NCBI GenBank assembly: GCA_002946415.1
Contig: NJPS01000015.1
Location: forward strand, 124,001-188,000
Reading direction: 5' to 3'
Length of the DNA stretch: 64,000 bases
DNA from: Rutstroemia sp. NJR-2017a BVV2
Taxonomy: Eukaryota; Ascomycota; Leotiomycetes; Helotiales; Rutstroemiaceae
In this document: in pieces, positions 36,872-48,800 of the stretch
Position numbering within the stretch: the stretch's first letter is position 1
Layout: the number at the start of each line of letters is the position of its first letter
Notes under the pieces: model-generated
What the model saw: the letters and a program-made list of their open reading frames with translations, nothing else
Databases searched by the model: none
Told to the model about the DNA's origin: nothing
Position numbers and translations under genes: made by a program

Positions 36872-39272
36872 CTAACTCCAAGGTAACCACTGCCCCCAAT
36901 TCCTCCCCACCAACCCCACTCCCGCCACCGCACCTATCATTCCCACAGCCCCTCCTCCTCCTCCTCCTCCTCCTCCTTCTCTTCCCCCCTCTTCTCCCCC
37001 CGCACCCCTTCCCCTCCCTCCATCATTCCCACTAAACGTACTCGGCACCATACTCCTCAACGACTCCTGCCCCACACTCCTCTTATTCCTCAACGCCACA
37101 TCCCTAACCGCCATCCTCTTATCATCCACCCCCTTCGGCTGATGAAACGGTGACACCATCACTCCACCCCCACCCCCACCCGGCGATTCCCCCTCCCCCT
37201 CCTCATCCGCACTAAAGTAATGCCCATCACTAATACTCGTCCTCGGATGCCCCCCCCTCCCCGGCCGTGAACTCCTCCTCATCTGCGACCAGATCTTCCT
37301 CGCGGGATCCATCTCTTTCGCCTCCGTATCCAGCGGATGATCATACGGCGAGGCCAATCTCTTCGAAACCGAGCTTCCGCGCGCGTTGAAATGCGGGATT
37401 GCTGTCATAGAAAAAGAATGGGTGAGGAGACCTGGTGGTGTGACTGCGGCATTGGGTGGGATGTTTATTTCCAATTTCCAGTTTTCTTTATCAGATGAAT
37501 AGCCGTGTGTACGTCGAGGATATGGTATTTTAATACGATCGTCGGCTAGTTTGTGAAGAGCTTCTCGAGCTCGTTCGGCGGAATAATGTTTTTCGATGAT
37601 TTTGGTTAGAGGATTGATACCGATTGGTGAATTTAGAGATGCGGAATTTCGCGGCGACCATGCGGATGAGGGATTGTGACGTTTAACTGTAGCTGTGGCT
37701 TTGGTTTCGAGTAATGTGTGCTGGGGCAGAAGTTTGTTATTACCTTTGAGTAATGGTGCTCTGAGGTTCAAGAAGGCTGAATGGCGATAGTTGAGTTTGA
37801 TGGTAAGATATTTTGTGGTGGTATCTCCCAGGATATCCTTTAAGTCATCAATCAGCTCATCTGTTGATGTCTCTTTCGCATGTGACACAGGTAGCTTGAT
37901 CTTGTTGAGTCCGATCTTGACTAGCATGAGAAGAGTTTCGCTGACACGGATAGTTTTAGCTTGGAAGAGATCATCAGGCTGGTCGATGATAATGCAGTCG
38001 AGTCCGGGCTGGAGCTCAACTGCAATATTATGCAAGCTTCCATAACCCCTAAGGTCTGGCAGTATCAGCACAAGACCAAATTAACTGGAAAATGGAAAAG
38101 AATGCTCACCATTGTACTGGGGAGTTAAGTTCTGAGTACTATAAGCCCGACTCATCTCAGCCGAGTCCCTAGATCCATCGGCTCTTCGAAGCACACCAGT
38201 AATCTCAATAGCAACCCATAAAGTGCACATGCCAGCATGAACACTGGTACTTTCCGGAGTGACAGATATATGTGGACACAAGACGAACGTTTCGTCCCTA
38301 CAATTAGACGGAGTAGGGGTCGTCGGACACGAGAAATCGATATCATCATAATAAGAAGATGATCTCGAATTGATGCCAACATCAATGATTTCCTGGCTAT
38401 ATCTTTCGAAAGAATGTGACAGCTCTACCGTTCCAAGGCTTGATGCTACTGATGAGACGGAAGAGCTGATAGTTGAGGCAGTGGATTTCCGATGTGAGAG
38501 TCTCCGAAGGAGTGTGCTCTGTGAGCCTGTCGAGGCTTTTCGGGTCAAGGTGATCTTCGATTCGTCATTTTTTCTGCCACCAAATGCCTTCATGATGAAA
38601 TTCTTCGACTTAGATGGCCGTCTCGCAGGAATTTTAGGAGAGCCATCGAGGTTTTGTTCGAGGGGGGGTGTGCATCGTGGATTTAACGACCGGACTGAAT
38701 GCCGAGGACTGAGTTGTTCTTTTATATCTTTCCGGGAACTTCCACGATTCAGTTCGGTCTTCAAGAATTTTCCAACACTCAAGTTTCGTGACACTGGACG
38801 ATTCGGTTTCGGGGTAGCATCGGCGTCCCCACGATTATGCATCTTGTCTAGGGCGATAATTAGCACAATGTATTATCACCATGACGTTCGAAGAACAGGT
38901 CTTAGACTTACCAAGAGCAATCCCGAACGTATCCTCACTCGGACCCTTCCTCTCAACATCCACAATATCCACCTCCAAGCTCCCGTGCAGAATACTCCCC
39001 CTCCCCCTCCTTATCTTATGCACAGTCAAGGGTCCGTCTTTTGCCAACGGCGGGCTCCCCTTACTTTCAAACGAGCATCCCGACCATCTCCTCCCATTTC
39101 CATTTCCATTCCAATCCCGACCCCCTGCTCCAGATCGCCCACCCGCCTTGCCACCGGCAATGGTCTGGCTACGTTTGATGATTCGTAAGGGCTGGGGCTT
39201 TGAGATTTCGACCTCGGATTCGTGAAACTCCATGTTAGCCGGCTTTGCCTTCTTGGATGCCAGACCGAGCAT
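36872..39272 (-). CDS. Conserved fungal protein of unknown function, beta-rich centre
   Basis: Exons 39272-38912, 38847-38110 and 38055-36872 give 760 aa; an alternative start at 38842 inside exon 2 gives 638 aa. Intron phases agree. Residues about 130-310 are Ser/Arg-rich. The central part (about 320-540) contains VLCPHISVTPEST, CTLWVAIEITGVLRRADG, GYGSLHNIAVELQPGLDC and KYLTIKLNYRHSAF, then TVKRHNPSSAWSPRNS. This reminds me of the region upstream of the VWA domain in fungal proteins named von Willebrand RING finger proteins, but neither VWA nor RING is present. The C-terminus is Gly-rich and hydrophobic. Function is unknown. The first exon overlaps another open frame (39026-39667). Confidence 0.7.
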
Positions 39273-39667
39273 TCTGAGTCTGCTGACGACGTGCTATCTC
39301 CCTGGTCGTATCTCGATTTCCGCTGCTGCTGATGGTGATGATGAGGGGATGCCTGATTGATAAATCTATCTCTGGTGAAGTTCCTGCTATTGTAACTTCC
39401 GACTTCAGTCGACTCCAGATCGCACCAAGAATCACCGTAAAGTTGAGTGTTGGAAAAGTGCGAATCCTGATGTTTTTTGCCGCGATATCCTCGTCCGCAG
39501 AGAAAGCGGATATATGGGATGTATTGGAAACGAATATGACGAGCGGATGTGAGAATGAACCGCCAGATACTGGTTGCTTTGAGAGCGATCAATACTACGA
39601 ATAATAAGATAGCAATAGGTACTACAATAAGTGCCCCTACTGGAGAACCTGTATTATTCATAGCCAA
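39026..39667 (-). CDS. Possible single-pass membrane protein overlapping the next gene
   Basis: An open frame of 213 aa starting at the ATG at 39665-39667 (MAMNNTGSPVGAL). A strong hydrophobic helix spans about residues 9-29, followed by a basic juxtamembrane stretch and a His/Gln/Ser-rich region. The C-terminal part has SVWHPRRQSRLTWSFTNPR and VARPLPVARR, which look like constrained protein sequence. It shares 247 bases, in another frame of the same strand, with exon 1 of the gene at 36872-39272. One of the two may be a shadow, or both may be real with the downstream gene starting at 38842. I do not recognise a family. Confidence 0.5.
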   Translation of the reverse strand: MAMNNTGSPVGALIVVPIAILLFVVLIALKATSIWRFILTSARHIRFQYIPYIRFLCGRGYRGKKHQDSHFSNTQLYGDSWCDLESTEVGSYNSRNFTRDRFINQASPHHHHQQQRKSRYDQGDSTSSADSECSVWHPRRQSRLTWSFTNPRSKSQSPSPYESSNVARPLPVARRVGDLEQGVGIGMEMEMGGDGRDARLKVRGARRWQKTDP

Positions 39668-40584
39668 AAATGAAATAATTTCTAGAATGAGACGGAATGC
39701 ATTGAGCAGTAATAAAGCAATGACGGATGATGATTAGTTGAAATGTGAAGCATGAGAGGGTGATGTTTTGTTGGTGTTATGATTGAAATCCAAAAGGGCA
39801 ATGAAAGAGGCGGCAGCAGCAGTTGTCTGTAAAGGCAAGAACGATGACCATTACCTGCCCAACAGAAAACAGTGACGTCCGCAAAGCTGTTGGAGGGGCG
39901 GCGGACGGTTAGATGGACTTTTCGAACTGTAAGGAATGGAGAGATGATTTCTGTTAAGCTTCTTCTTCGTACTAGCAAGAGCAGACTGCTTCTCGCCTTA
40001 GATCCGCTGGGACGCATGAGTTTTAGGTATTTTGAGGTATCTTTGAGGCCATCAATCCCTCAGATCAAACTGTAGGTGAGTAGTGTTACCACAGTGGACG
40101 TCCCAACCGGTAAGACACCCTTGAAGAATGGAATGCAAATCAGTCATTAGAAGCTCCCCTGAGGATAGAAACAACGACCCTAGTAATCACGCGGTCGTCT
40201 CCCCGACAGCCACATGTCAGCAAGTAAGTTCAAATAGACTCACCATGCATCGTAGATCGCCCACATGTATATGAATGTCGCCAGGGTCTGTACGTGATGA
40301 GGAGCGGTGCATTCCGCGGCGATCATGTACCGGCGATCATTACAGCATGCAAGAAATGCATCCTCATGCACCACCTCCCCCGTCGCCTCCCCAGTCACCG
40401 ATTATCCAGGATCAGTGCTGTGCCGCAGTGAAGCCCCATATAAGAAAATGTGTCCATGTTGTATTTCCGAACAATGGGTATCAATGCTAAAAAAAGACTT
40501 TATACCCCAGCACCACAACGTCTCAACAGCAATCTCAGACTCACTATCGCCATTAATATCACCAAGCTCACCTCACTTCGACCC
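39668..40584. other. Intergenic region
   Basis: About 900 bases between the membrane-protein frame and the FTS-like gene 3' end. No gene or repeat is supported. Confidence 0.55.
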
Positions 40585-41644
40585 TTACGCACCCACTGAT
40601 CTCCTCCCCGGATCCACAGCCTCACTACTCTCCCTAATCAGCCGTCTCATCTCCTCCAACCTATCCGCATCCACATTCAAAAATTGAATCAAGTCATCCC
40701 CCGCCCCCTGCCCATACAGCACCGCCTCCGAAATACTAGCCTCTACCCCCTTCTTAACCCTAACCTCCCACACTCCATCCCAATTCCACTCTCCCGGTTT
40801 CCTCGCCACAACAGGCGACAAGGGCCTCTCTCCCTGCTGTGCCTGCCTCGCCAGCTTCCCCAGCTTAACCCTATACGCCCTCCACGCATGCCATGCGCCC
40901 GGATTGCCCGCCGCCTCCAGCGGAACTCTATCCAGTACCGTTTCATCATCAAACGTCCGTCTCACATAGCGCAATATCTCGTAAACGCCTACTCGTACAC
41001 CGTCTGATGTCTTGCCTATGGACGAAATGCCACTTGATGGACTTCCCATCCCGGCTCTGGTAGGCGTTCTCTGATGTTCTTCTCTACTGCGCATACTTTT
41101 GCTCTTCCGCCCAAACCATTCCGGGAAGCCATCGCGCAGCGAGAACCCCCCAGGCGGTAGGCGCTCCTCATCAGTCGCGGAAACCGTGTCATCGTCGCCT
41201 TGTGCATCGGTGCTATACATGTACGTTGTAAGAGGTGTGATAAGCGGATGGAAAATATCGGTCGAGAAGGTAATCAGAGGAGGCAGAGCGGGATACTGGG
41301 GCGGGAAGGAGACCTGGAAGCGCAGGATGGATGGCGCATAGGCACCTGTTTGGCGGACATTTTCGTTAGCACTTGACGAGCGTGCAAGGGAAGAATCGAG
41401 CAATTGACACACTGGCAATTGAGAAACTCACCTTTCCGTACGAATAGGACTCCCGACCAAAGTGTGGGGTCGCCGGGAGTGAGGCTCATGAATACGCCAT
41501 GAGGACAAGCATATTTCAAACTAGAGCTGTATGTCCGCATTAGCTGATCGATTCGAAGCTGGGGTAAAATGCAGGAACGGACAATTCTACTAATAAATGC
41601 TGTTTTCGCACAGTTGACAAAGCAGATAATTGTTGCGGCGCCAT
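40585..41644 (-). CDS. Inactive E2-fold (UEV) protein, AKTIP/FTS-like
   Basis: Exons 41644-41583, 41526-41432 and 41345-40585 give 305 aa. The UBC fold is clear: KQHLLVEFSSLKYACPHGVF, LTPGDPTLWSGVLFVRKGAY, then LRFQVSFPPQYPALPPLITF. At the site where active E2s have HPN and a catalytic cysteine, it reads FHPLITPLTTYMY with no cysteine, as in human AKTIP (Fused Toes). In Aspergillus and animals FTS joins Hook and FHIP to link early endosomes to dynein. By family resemblance this is the fungal FTS subunit. Two inserts are low complexity (about 110-150 and 225-245), and the C-terminal helices are DLIQFLNVDADRLEEMRRLI. Moderately sure of FTS identity, very sure of the inactive fold. Confidence 0.83.
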
Positions 41645-42015
41645 GGTTGGTATGTTCATGTAGTGTGCATGTTTTGTTTTGGGATCTAGGTCTTGAGATT
41701 CGAGGTGAGAGCGGTGTAATTTTTGCCGCGATAGTGACGTTTCAGAGGGGCAAACATCTCGATCAATAGCATGTGAAACACGAGGACTGTAGTACAAATG
41801 TTTCGCAGGTCGCTGGATGCAGTCTACTTGAATACGGCATGTTTATCTCAACATCTGTTGTTGTTCTCTCATTCTGGATATCATTCTGTGTCTATCATCG
41901 CCACATTTCTCGTGCAGCGCCGTTATCATTTCATTCCCCCGTTACACCCAAACAAAAAGCCTGCTACAAGTCGTAGCCTTGCGTAATAGAACAAAAATGC
42001 AGCTTAGCCAAAAAT
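41645..42015. promoter_or_regulatory. Spacer upstream of the FTS-like gene
   Basis: This 371-base gap separates two minus-strand genes and must hold the FTS-like promoter and the end of the CCDC124-like gene. Nothing else is visible. Confidence 0.5.
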
Positions 42016-42805
42016 CTAATTGCCTTTAGGGGTTGCAGGAGTGGTAGGAGTTGTTGGAGACGCCAGAATCGCCTCCTTTCGAGCGATTTCCTTTTGCTTC
42101 AATTCGGACATTTCGTCTCTCGAAGCATTGTACGCAGCCCTTGCTTGGTTGAAAGGGTTATCGGGATGCTTCTCAAATTCTTTTCTGACTTGTTCAATCT
42201 TTTGATTTCGCCTCAGTCCCTTTCCACTTCCATCTTCATCCATTTCAGCCAATCTCCTCTCCTCGAAGGCGGCATAAGCAGCCTTAAACCTTCTCTCTGG
42301 ATGTCGATCCAGCTTCTCTTGAGCACCCGACGTTATGTCTAACGCATCAAGAGCATTATCAATGCCAGTCGCGTTAAGTGCGGATGGCGTGCTAGGGGAG
42401 TCATCGAGTTGCGATAGGTCGAGACCTCGGGATGGCTTCTCGGATTTCTTCACAGCTTGCTTGGATTTCTTTGGACCTGACGGAAGGGCAGCTTCCTCCT
42501 CTTTCATCAGCGCCTCCTTTTCTGCTTTCTTTCGATCTGCTTCGGCCTTCTTAGCTGCGGCGGCTTCTCTATTGATCAATCCTACGTTAGCAAAAAGGTC
42601 GGCTGATATGCGGGGTAGCAGCAGCTGAATGAAGATTGGAAACTCACGCCTTCGCGTTACTCTTGGCTCCCTCTCCCCATTTCTCGGCTTCTTGCGCGGC
42701 CTTGACCTTATCCGCAACTTCCAGCTTGCCCGCGGCGACTGCAGCTTTTTTGGCGTTTCCAGCGGCCTTTTTGGAGTTTTCCCCAGCACCTTGTTTCTTG
42801 CCCAT
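42016..42805 (-). CDS. CCDC124/Lso2-type ribosome-associated protein
   Basis: Exons 42805-42648 and 42568-42016 encode 236 aa. The N-terminus MGKKQGAGENSKKAAGNAKK is highly basic, followed by a charged helix EAAAAKKAEADRKKAEKEAL that will form a coiled coil. The C-terminal domain (about 110-236) has ALDALDITSGAQEKLDRHPE, RFKAAYAAFEERRLAEMDED and HPDNPFNQARAAYNASRDE, the signature of the CCDC124 (DUF1014) family. Yeast Lso2 and human CCDC124 bind the ribosomal A site and mRNA channel on dormant 80S ribosomes and aid recovery of translation; this protein is a probable orthologue. Intron phase 2 rejoins Ala before EAAAAKK. It lies in tandem with the FTS-like gene. Confidence 0.9.
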
Positions 42806-45800
42806 CTTTACGATCTCGGCTTACCGGGGCTGGTCACCGTTCAAAGAAACCGATATTGGAAGGAAATATTGAAATGAATGAGCCGATAAAAATGGGCCGG
42901 AGAATTATTGAAATTCTGTCAATGAATATTGAAGATCAACCTTGTATGGTTGTATCGTGGACTATTGATGATGTTGGAGTCTTGATCGGGAAATGACTCT
43001 TTTCTCACTTTGGCTATGTCAACGGGTTCTAGGATTTTCTTTGGCAGTGATTTCCCCGCCACTATGTCAGACTGTCGGGACCCGGGCGGAAACCCTGCCG
43101 GGAAAAGGTCGCGGATCAAGATAATCCGCTCTTCCATCCCGCCTGCAATTCCAGGCAGCCATATTAATAATCAACAGCCAATACTCGCCAGGATCCGTCG
43201 CGGTCTAGATGTCGAGTCACGTGCTGGTGGAGGTTCCCACTCGGAAGGGTTAGTCGATGGTATCCGACCCGACGCTCCCTCACCCTAGACGTGCATTTCA
43301 TGCTGCTTACCCATGAAACAGGGCGAGTCATGCTTTTGCATTTCGCATGTCAACGATTCCGTTGCGGAGGAGGGGCAGGCATCGGAATCGCATCCCGAAA
43401 GAGCCATTAATTCAATTCAACTGTTGCCCCGTTGAAGGTTGGCTGTCCGGAATCCTAACAGCTGGCTAGGTACACCCCCAGATCCCACGCTATGTCCTGC
43501 CGCCTATCCCATGAGTCTCGTCTGAGGATTTGCCCGATTCTCTCAATCTTGCATATCCTCAACGTAACATGCCAGGTCAGTCGGGATTCAACCTCGGGCA
43601 ACCAACCCTCTTCATGATCTCCCCCTCCATGCAGGGCAAACGCCTCAAGCTTCCTCCCGCTATATTGATGTGATGATATGCTCAGCCTTGCAGTTGGATT
43701 GCATGTGAAAATCATATGACCGAGTAGGATGGTCCACATTTGTCCAAATATCCTGTACTCGTCCAATCCTACGTTGGAGATTATAATGAAAGGATCATTG
43801 AGATATGCAGCTTAATGGTGCAGAACTACCATGTATGACGAGTCGTGTGATACGAGATTGATGAATCGCTTCAGCCTCCAAGGACCAATGTTCCCACTCT
43901 TTGGACGCTCGGTTGGGTACATATTTTTTTACGTGGTTACACAAGGAGTTATCTGGCGACAGAGGGATATGGGAGCCATCTTCCGAACCACAGTTCAGAA
44001 TTGCCTACGAGACACGACATAACGTAAAACCCACAACCTAGGAGCAGCCAAGGGGGGCCAACAGGGCACGTTGTCAAAGTAAGGCCTTTCGACGTGACTG
44101 CAGTCGAGAAACGCGGTGAGGGGGGAGCAATACTTGCGATCGATCCATAATTGGCCGACGTTAAATGGCTGAACTTCGGGATCGAAGCAGCAAGCATCTA
44201 TGACGTGCCGTGCCTCCATGGATATCTGTAAGGCTGTCGGCTTCCGCTGCAATGGTTGCTTGCGTTTCTAGGTTCCCTTTGCTTGGACTTTGGAAAGGGA
44301 GTAGGCGAAAGACAGATCTCCGGGCGTTCAAGGTACCTCATTTCTAAACGACCCGTTCCAACCACACACAAACCAAAGGGGTAATGCAAACAATCTAACC
44401 ACAATCTAACATGCCACCCTGCACGATTGTGTTGGCGCATAATGGAGGGATAGGAATTCCACATGTAGACGGGAAGTTGTTGCGATGGACGCAGACTCGC
44501 TTCCATAAGCGTGAATCTCATGAAAAGGAAAAAAAAAAGAGACGATGCCCAACGTTATACAGCACTTGCTCTGCATGCCACATTAGGAACATTTATTTTA
44601 GCCAATCTGGTAGGAACTCGTGGTTATGAAACGGGGCACCAGAAAGAACGCGGGAGGGTGACCTTCGATGCAGATGTATGCATATGCAAGCTTGTATGTT
44701 ACGCTGCATGGCTAGCTGCATGAAGCGTTAGAGTAGGATCATCGAATGAATCATCTCTTCTCTTCTTAGTCTATGCATCAAACGAAACGGTCCATCTTGC
44801 AGTTGCATCAGATTCCAGATCCGATGCATTATTCGGTGAGAATGAGGCGAAATGTAGGAAGCATGTACGAAGTACAGGTACTGGATTGCATGTCATTGGT
44901 ACGACGAGAGTATATGAAGCACTTACTGCTAGTGATGTAGGTCATATAAAGGGGTACATAACGCAAGCGGATGAGCAAGTTATCAGTGGTCCAAAAGCTT
45001 CATCGCTGAATGCAGAGCTGAGCACAGCCTTTCGTCAGCATCGTACATGGTCAAGCAAAAACCTTGACCGTCTAAAAGGTGACTGCGAACAAACTCCGGC
45101 ATTCCTCGAGGGTGCGTGAATGGATGTGCGTAACCGCTGAGTTGCATACAACTCCTGCACCGGAAGGCCATCCCAAACCCATGAAACCTGTTTCTCCAAT
45201 CTCCTCGGGACTCCCAGGCATCGGAGAAGCTTCTTCTAACAGGAAGAAGAGCACAATCCACGAGGATCTTGGGTGTAGATCCTTCTTTCGCGTTGCCTTC
45301 GCTCAGCGCCTAAGTACCACGCGACGAAGAATCCGAATTGGAACTACCGTGTTCCGTTCTTCTCGATGTTTCTGCGGATCCGGAGGGATCCCCTCTCTGG
45401 AGTTGTGGAGAGGCCTGAAAATTTGCTCGACAAACCACATGGCATGGAACGATAATCCAAGGAACAGCGACGAAAAACATCACGAAATGAATTTATTGCG
45501 CGGTAAACTGATTTGGATTTGGGCATCGAATGAAAGTGATGCCACACCGGATTGAAGACCGGAAAAGCCGTGCATGATCACACATAAGCCCCTTGATTGA
45601 GCCTCCCCGTCGCGCAGAAAACAAGTAGAAATCCAACAACAAACACGAAAATCGTAACAAAATGAAATTGGCGGTGTATGAAAGTGAAATTAAGTCATCG
45701 AACAACGACAATTGAGGTTGAACTATGGGGAATTGACGTCTGACTGACCTCGAATAAATGGGAAACGTTACATGAATTACTTCGTATGTCTTAAAGCAAC

Positions 45801-48800
45801 CAAGGAAACAAGAAAGGCAAGTTTTTGTTGAGCGAGATGCCCACCCACCTGCCACTGCCACAGTACCAGTACCGGAGGCCGGAGGGAGTAATAATAGAGC
45901 CTTTCCACAAGTTTCATGGAACAGCATTGCAACATTATCAATGGAGACCGATAGCAGGCGAGCAGGCGAGCAGGGCTAGGAAGTAGCCGAGGTGTTCCTA
46001 GTCGAAACTCCCTTCTAGAATGCGAGGATGCAAGAGAGCAAGAATGCAAGGCACATGTGATCATTTCCCTTTTTAGATAATTCACATGAAAGATATGGTC
46101 CGGCACCGTACAGTACACACAGTGCAGCAAAAAGAAAAGAAAAAATTGGACCAGATGGACCAGGTCGAACGGATGGTTACACAAAGATTGAGGTCCGAGA
46201 CACCCTTTGCAAAGTTCAAAGTTCATATCAAAATCCACCAGAAACATCTCGCCAATAACCAGATCATAGGTCCGCGAGCGAGCGAGGGAGGTCCGCGACA
46301 AGTCAAAAGCAAAGCATAATAGTTAGTTAGTCACAAGTGTTGCCCCAACGGGCGTCAGGATGAGCTTCCGCGAAACCAATCTAATTCCAAGGTTTGCCGA
46401 CTAAGATGATTAGTCCTCTTAGTTCTGGTGGTTCATCATGTTTTACTGGAATTTGCTTGAGCCCCCTTTCAGCTAACCAGAGCGCCAATCAGCTATCGTC
46501 TAAACCTAGAACGGCTCTTCCACCCGAGTAGTCAGAGGCAGCTAAATGGTAAAAAACAAAATGCCCCTATAATGATCGTCATCATTAATCGAAGATGGGG
46601 TGCCACAAACAAAACCCGAAAAACGTGGCAGGAAAGGAACCCGTTTTCCTTTTTCCTTCTAGACAACCTGTCCTTCGTTAGTCAACTTACGGAGTACGAA
46701 GTAGATGATGATTCCATCTATCCGCGATCCTCGGCTCATTGCAACTTGCAAGCCTCGCCCAGTCGGTGTCGATGCAAGGCGTCTAGTCTCTTCTAAGCTG
46801 CAAAAAGTATGCGACTGGAAAAGTTATTTTTGACACATCCGAGCAACTATCTGCAATTGCCCCTCGCCCTTCTCCTCCATTCGCCCCAGGGAAGAAAAAA
46901 ACAAATCCTGGTTTTGCCTTGTTTCCCCTTGCTCGAATTCTCGCTTCAGCTCCGCCCGACACTTCTAGCTCAACGCAGCTCCATTCTTTTTTATACGATA
47001 CACGACTACTGAAACGAACTTTGAGTAACACTAAGAAGTCATTTCATTTACGGATCATGGAATATGGAGCTTGCAAGGCCTTGTCAGCTCGTCAATGGAA
47101 CTTTTCGAAGCTTTTCATTTCTTCTCTAATCCATGTCCCTGTGTCCCGATTCCGCGGCTCTAACGGTCACTTGCTGAGAGAGACCCGATCCTCGACCGCT
47201 TTTATGGAGAATCTGAGATAGTAAACTTACCAAGTTACACTTTTTTCTAGGTGCGTGGTGCTGGGGCTGGAGCTGCTGCGCAGCTCGTGGAGTGCTGTGG
47301 CCTGTAGCCTGTGGGTTATGAATATTGACGTATTTAATTTCCAAACGGAGAATTTAATTCGAAATGAAGAGATCATACCACGAAGGACGGACGTGCAGTG
47401 TGCAGGAAGGAGACAGGCGAAAAAAGCTTCAACTTCTTTTTCAATGTACTTGCAAGAGGGTACGAAGTGTTGTCCGTACGTATGTACTATACTGTAACTA
47501 CTGTACCGTGCCGTGTAGGACGATCTACCGATTTACGTCTGGTTCCGGATGCTTGTTGCAGCTCTCTTCTCGAGGACTATCTATGGATCTATCTATCTAT
47601 TGATGACCTACAATCATGCCATCAAGCCATTCATTAGATGTTGCCAACCGCCAGCTCCTTAACTCCGTACCGTGTGCACCTAACATCATTCAAACCAACC
47701 CAAACGCAGCTTACTGTACGCTTACTCGTACGTACCTCTGACTACCACTCACTCCTACGGCTGCTACGATATCATGTGTAGAATCGTAATCTTTCCCTTT
47801 TTCCCTTTACATACAGTATAGTATATACGAAGTACATATCGACATCATATCATCATCCTATCTTGCCAGGCCGCATATATCGGGAATACGAATATCAGGT
47901 AAATTAAAATTTCAGGTATTACATACGAAAAGGTCGGCTGAGGCAACATTTGAGAAACTTCAACCTATCCGGCCTTGCCACATCTTGTATGGAGGTAATC
48001 ATGTGTACCGTTTTTGATGAAGATAAACATGTAGCCGCCAAAGTGTCCCTGTACAGAAAAGACAGCCGAAAGGAAGACGTACATACCGTCACTATGATAC
48101 CGAGTGCTGAAACCCACTCTCCCAATGTACATAATCAGCTTTCGGTCATTATGGATCATGCTAAGGTCCGCGTACGTACCTCTTTCGATTTCTTACTGTG
48201 TCACTCTCCTTATCCTTTCGAATCTTGGCTTGGCCATTTGGTATCCTTCCTTGGCCTGCCCTGCCCTGCCTTTTCTTTGCCCTGGCCATCAAGGAACTTG
48301 CCAACAATCTTACCTGGTTTGGGGCATGCCTCGCCTTTTCAGCCGTATCACCATGTCCCGGAACAGCGCGAGAGCCAGCTAGCTTTTTCCGTTTATTCAG
48401 TGATCTTGGACATGGGAAATCCTAGTGGCTCAGCCCTCCCATCCAACCCCTGACTAGTTTTGACTAGAAGGTCTCTAGGTCAAACTCCGAATCATTAAAA
48501 CCTTAGCTTTCAAGGAACTTTTTAGGTAGCGAGATGGAGGGGAGAGGGAAAACGAGGCCAGGACTTGGATGGGACAGGGGGCTAATTTTCCACATCTCTG
48601 GTCGTCGGGACATAATCCCCAGTAAAAATCCTTCGATGTTCTATCGCGCTGGTCGGGGTGTCCTTGCTTTATCCTGGTGGACGTGGTATTCGGTGTAACA
48701 TTCAAGTTAGGTTATTATTTGGAAATATGGAATATATCGCTGTACCAACATTCTACACTGCGCGCTGCAGCGGGCGAGGCAGCAAGGTAAGGGACATGTA

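Noticed and set aside
45079..45555. Plus-strand open frame of 158 aa in the gene-free block
   Set aside because: No recognisable motif and length within chance for this base composition.
47950..48453. Plus-strand open frame of 167 aa in the gene-free block
   Set aside because: Pro/Leu/Ser-rich second half follows from a CCTTGCC-rich stretch; no family and no conserved start context.
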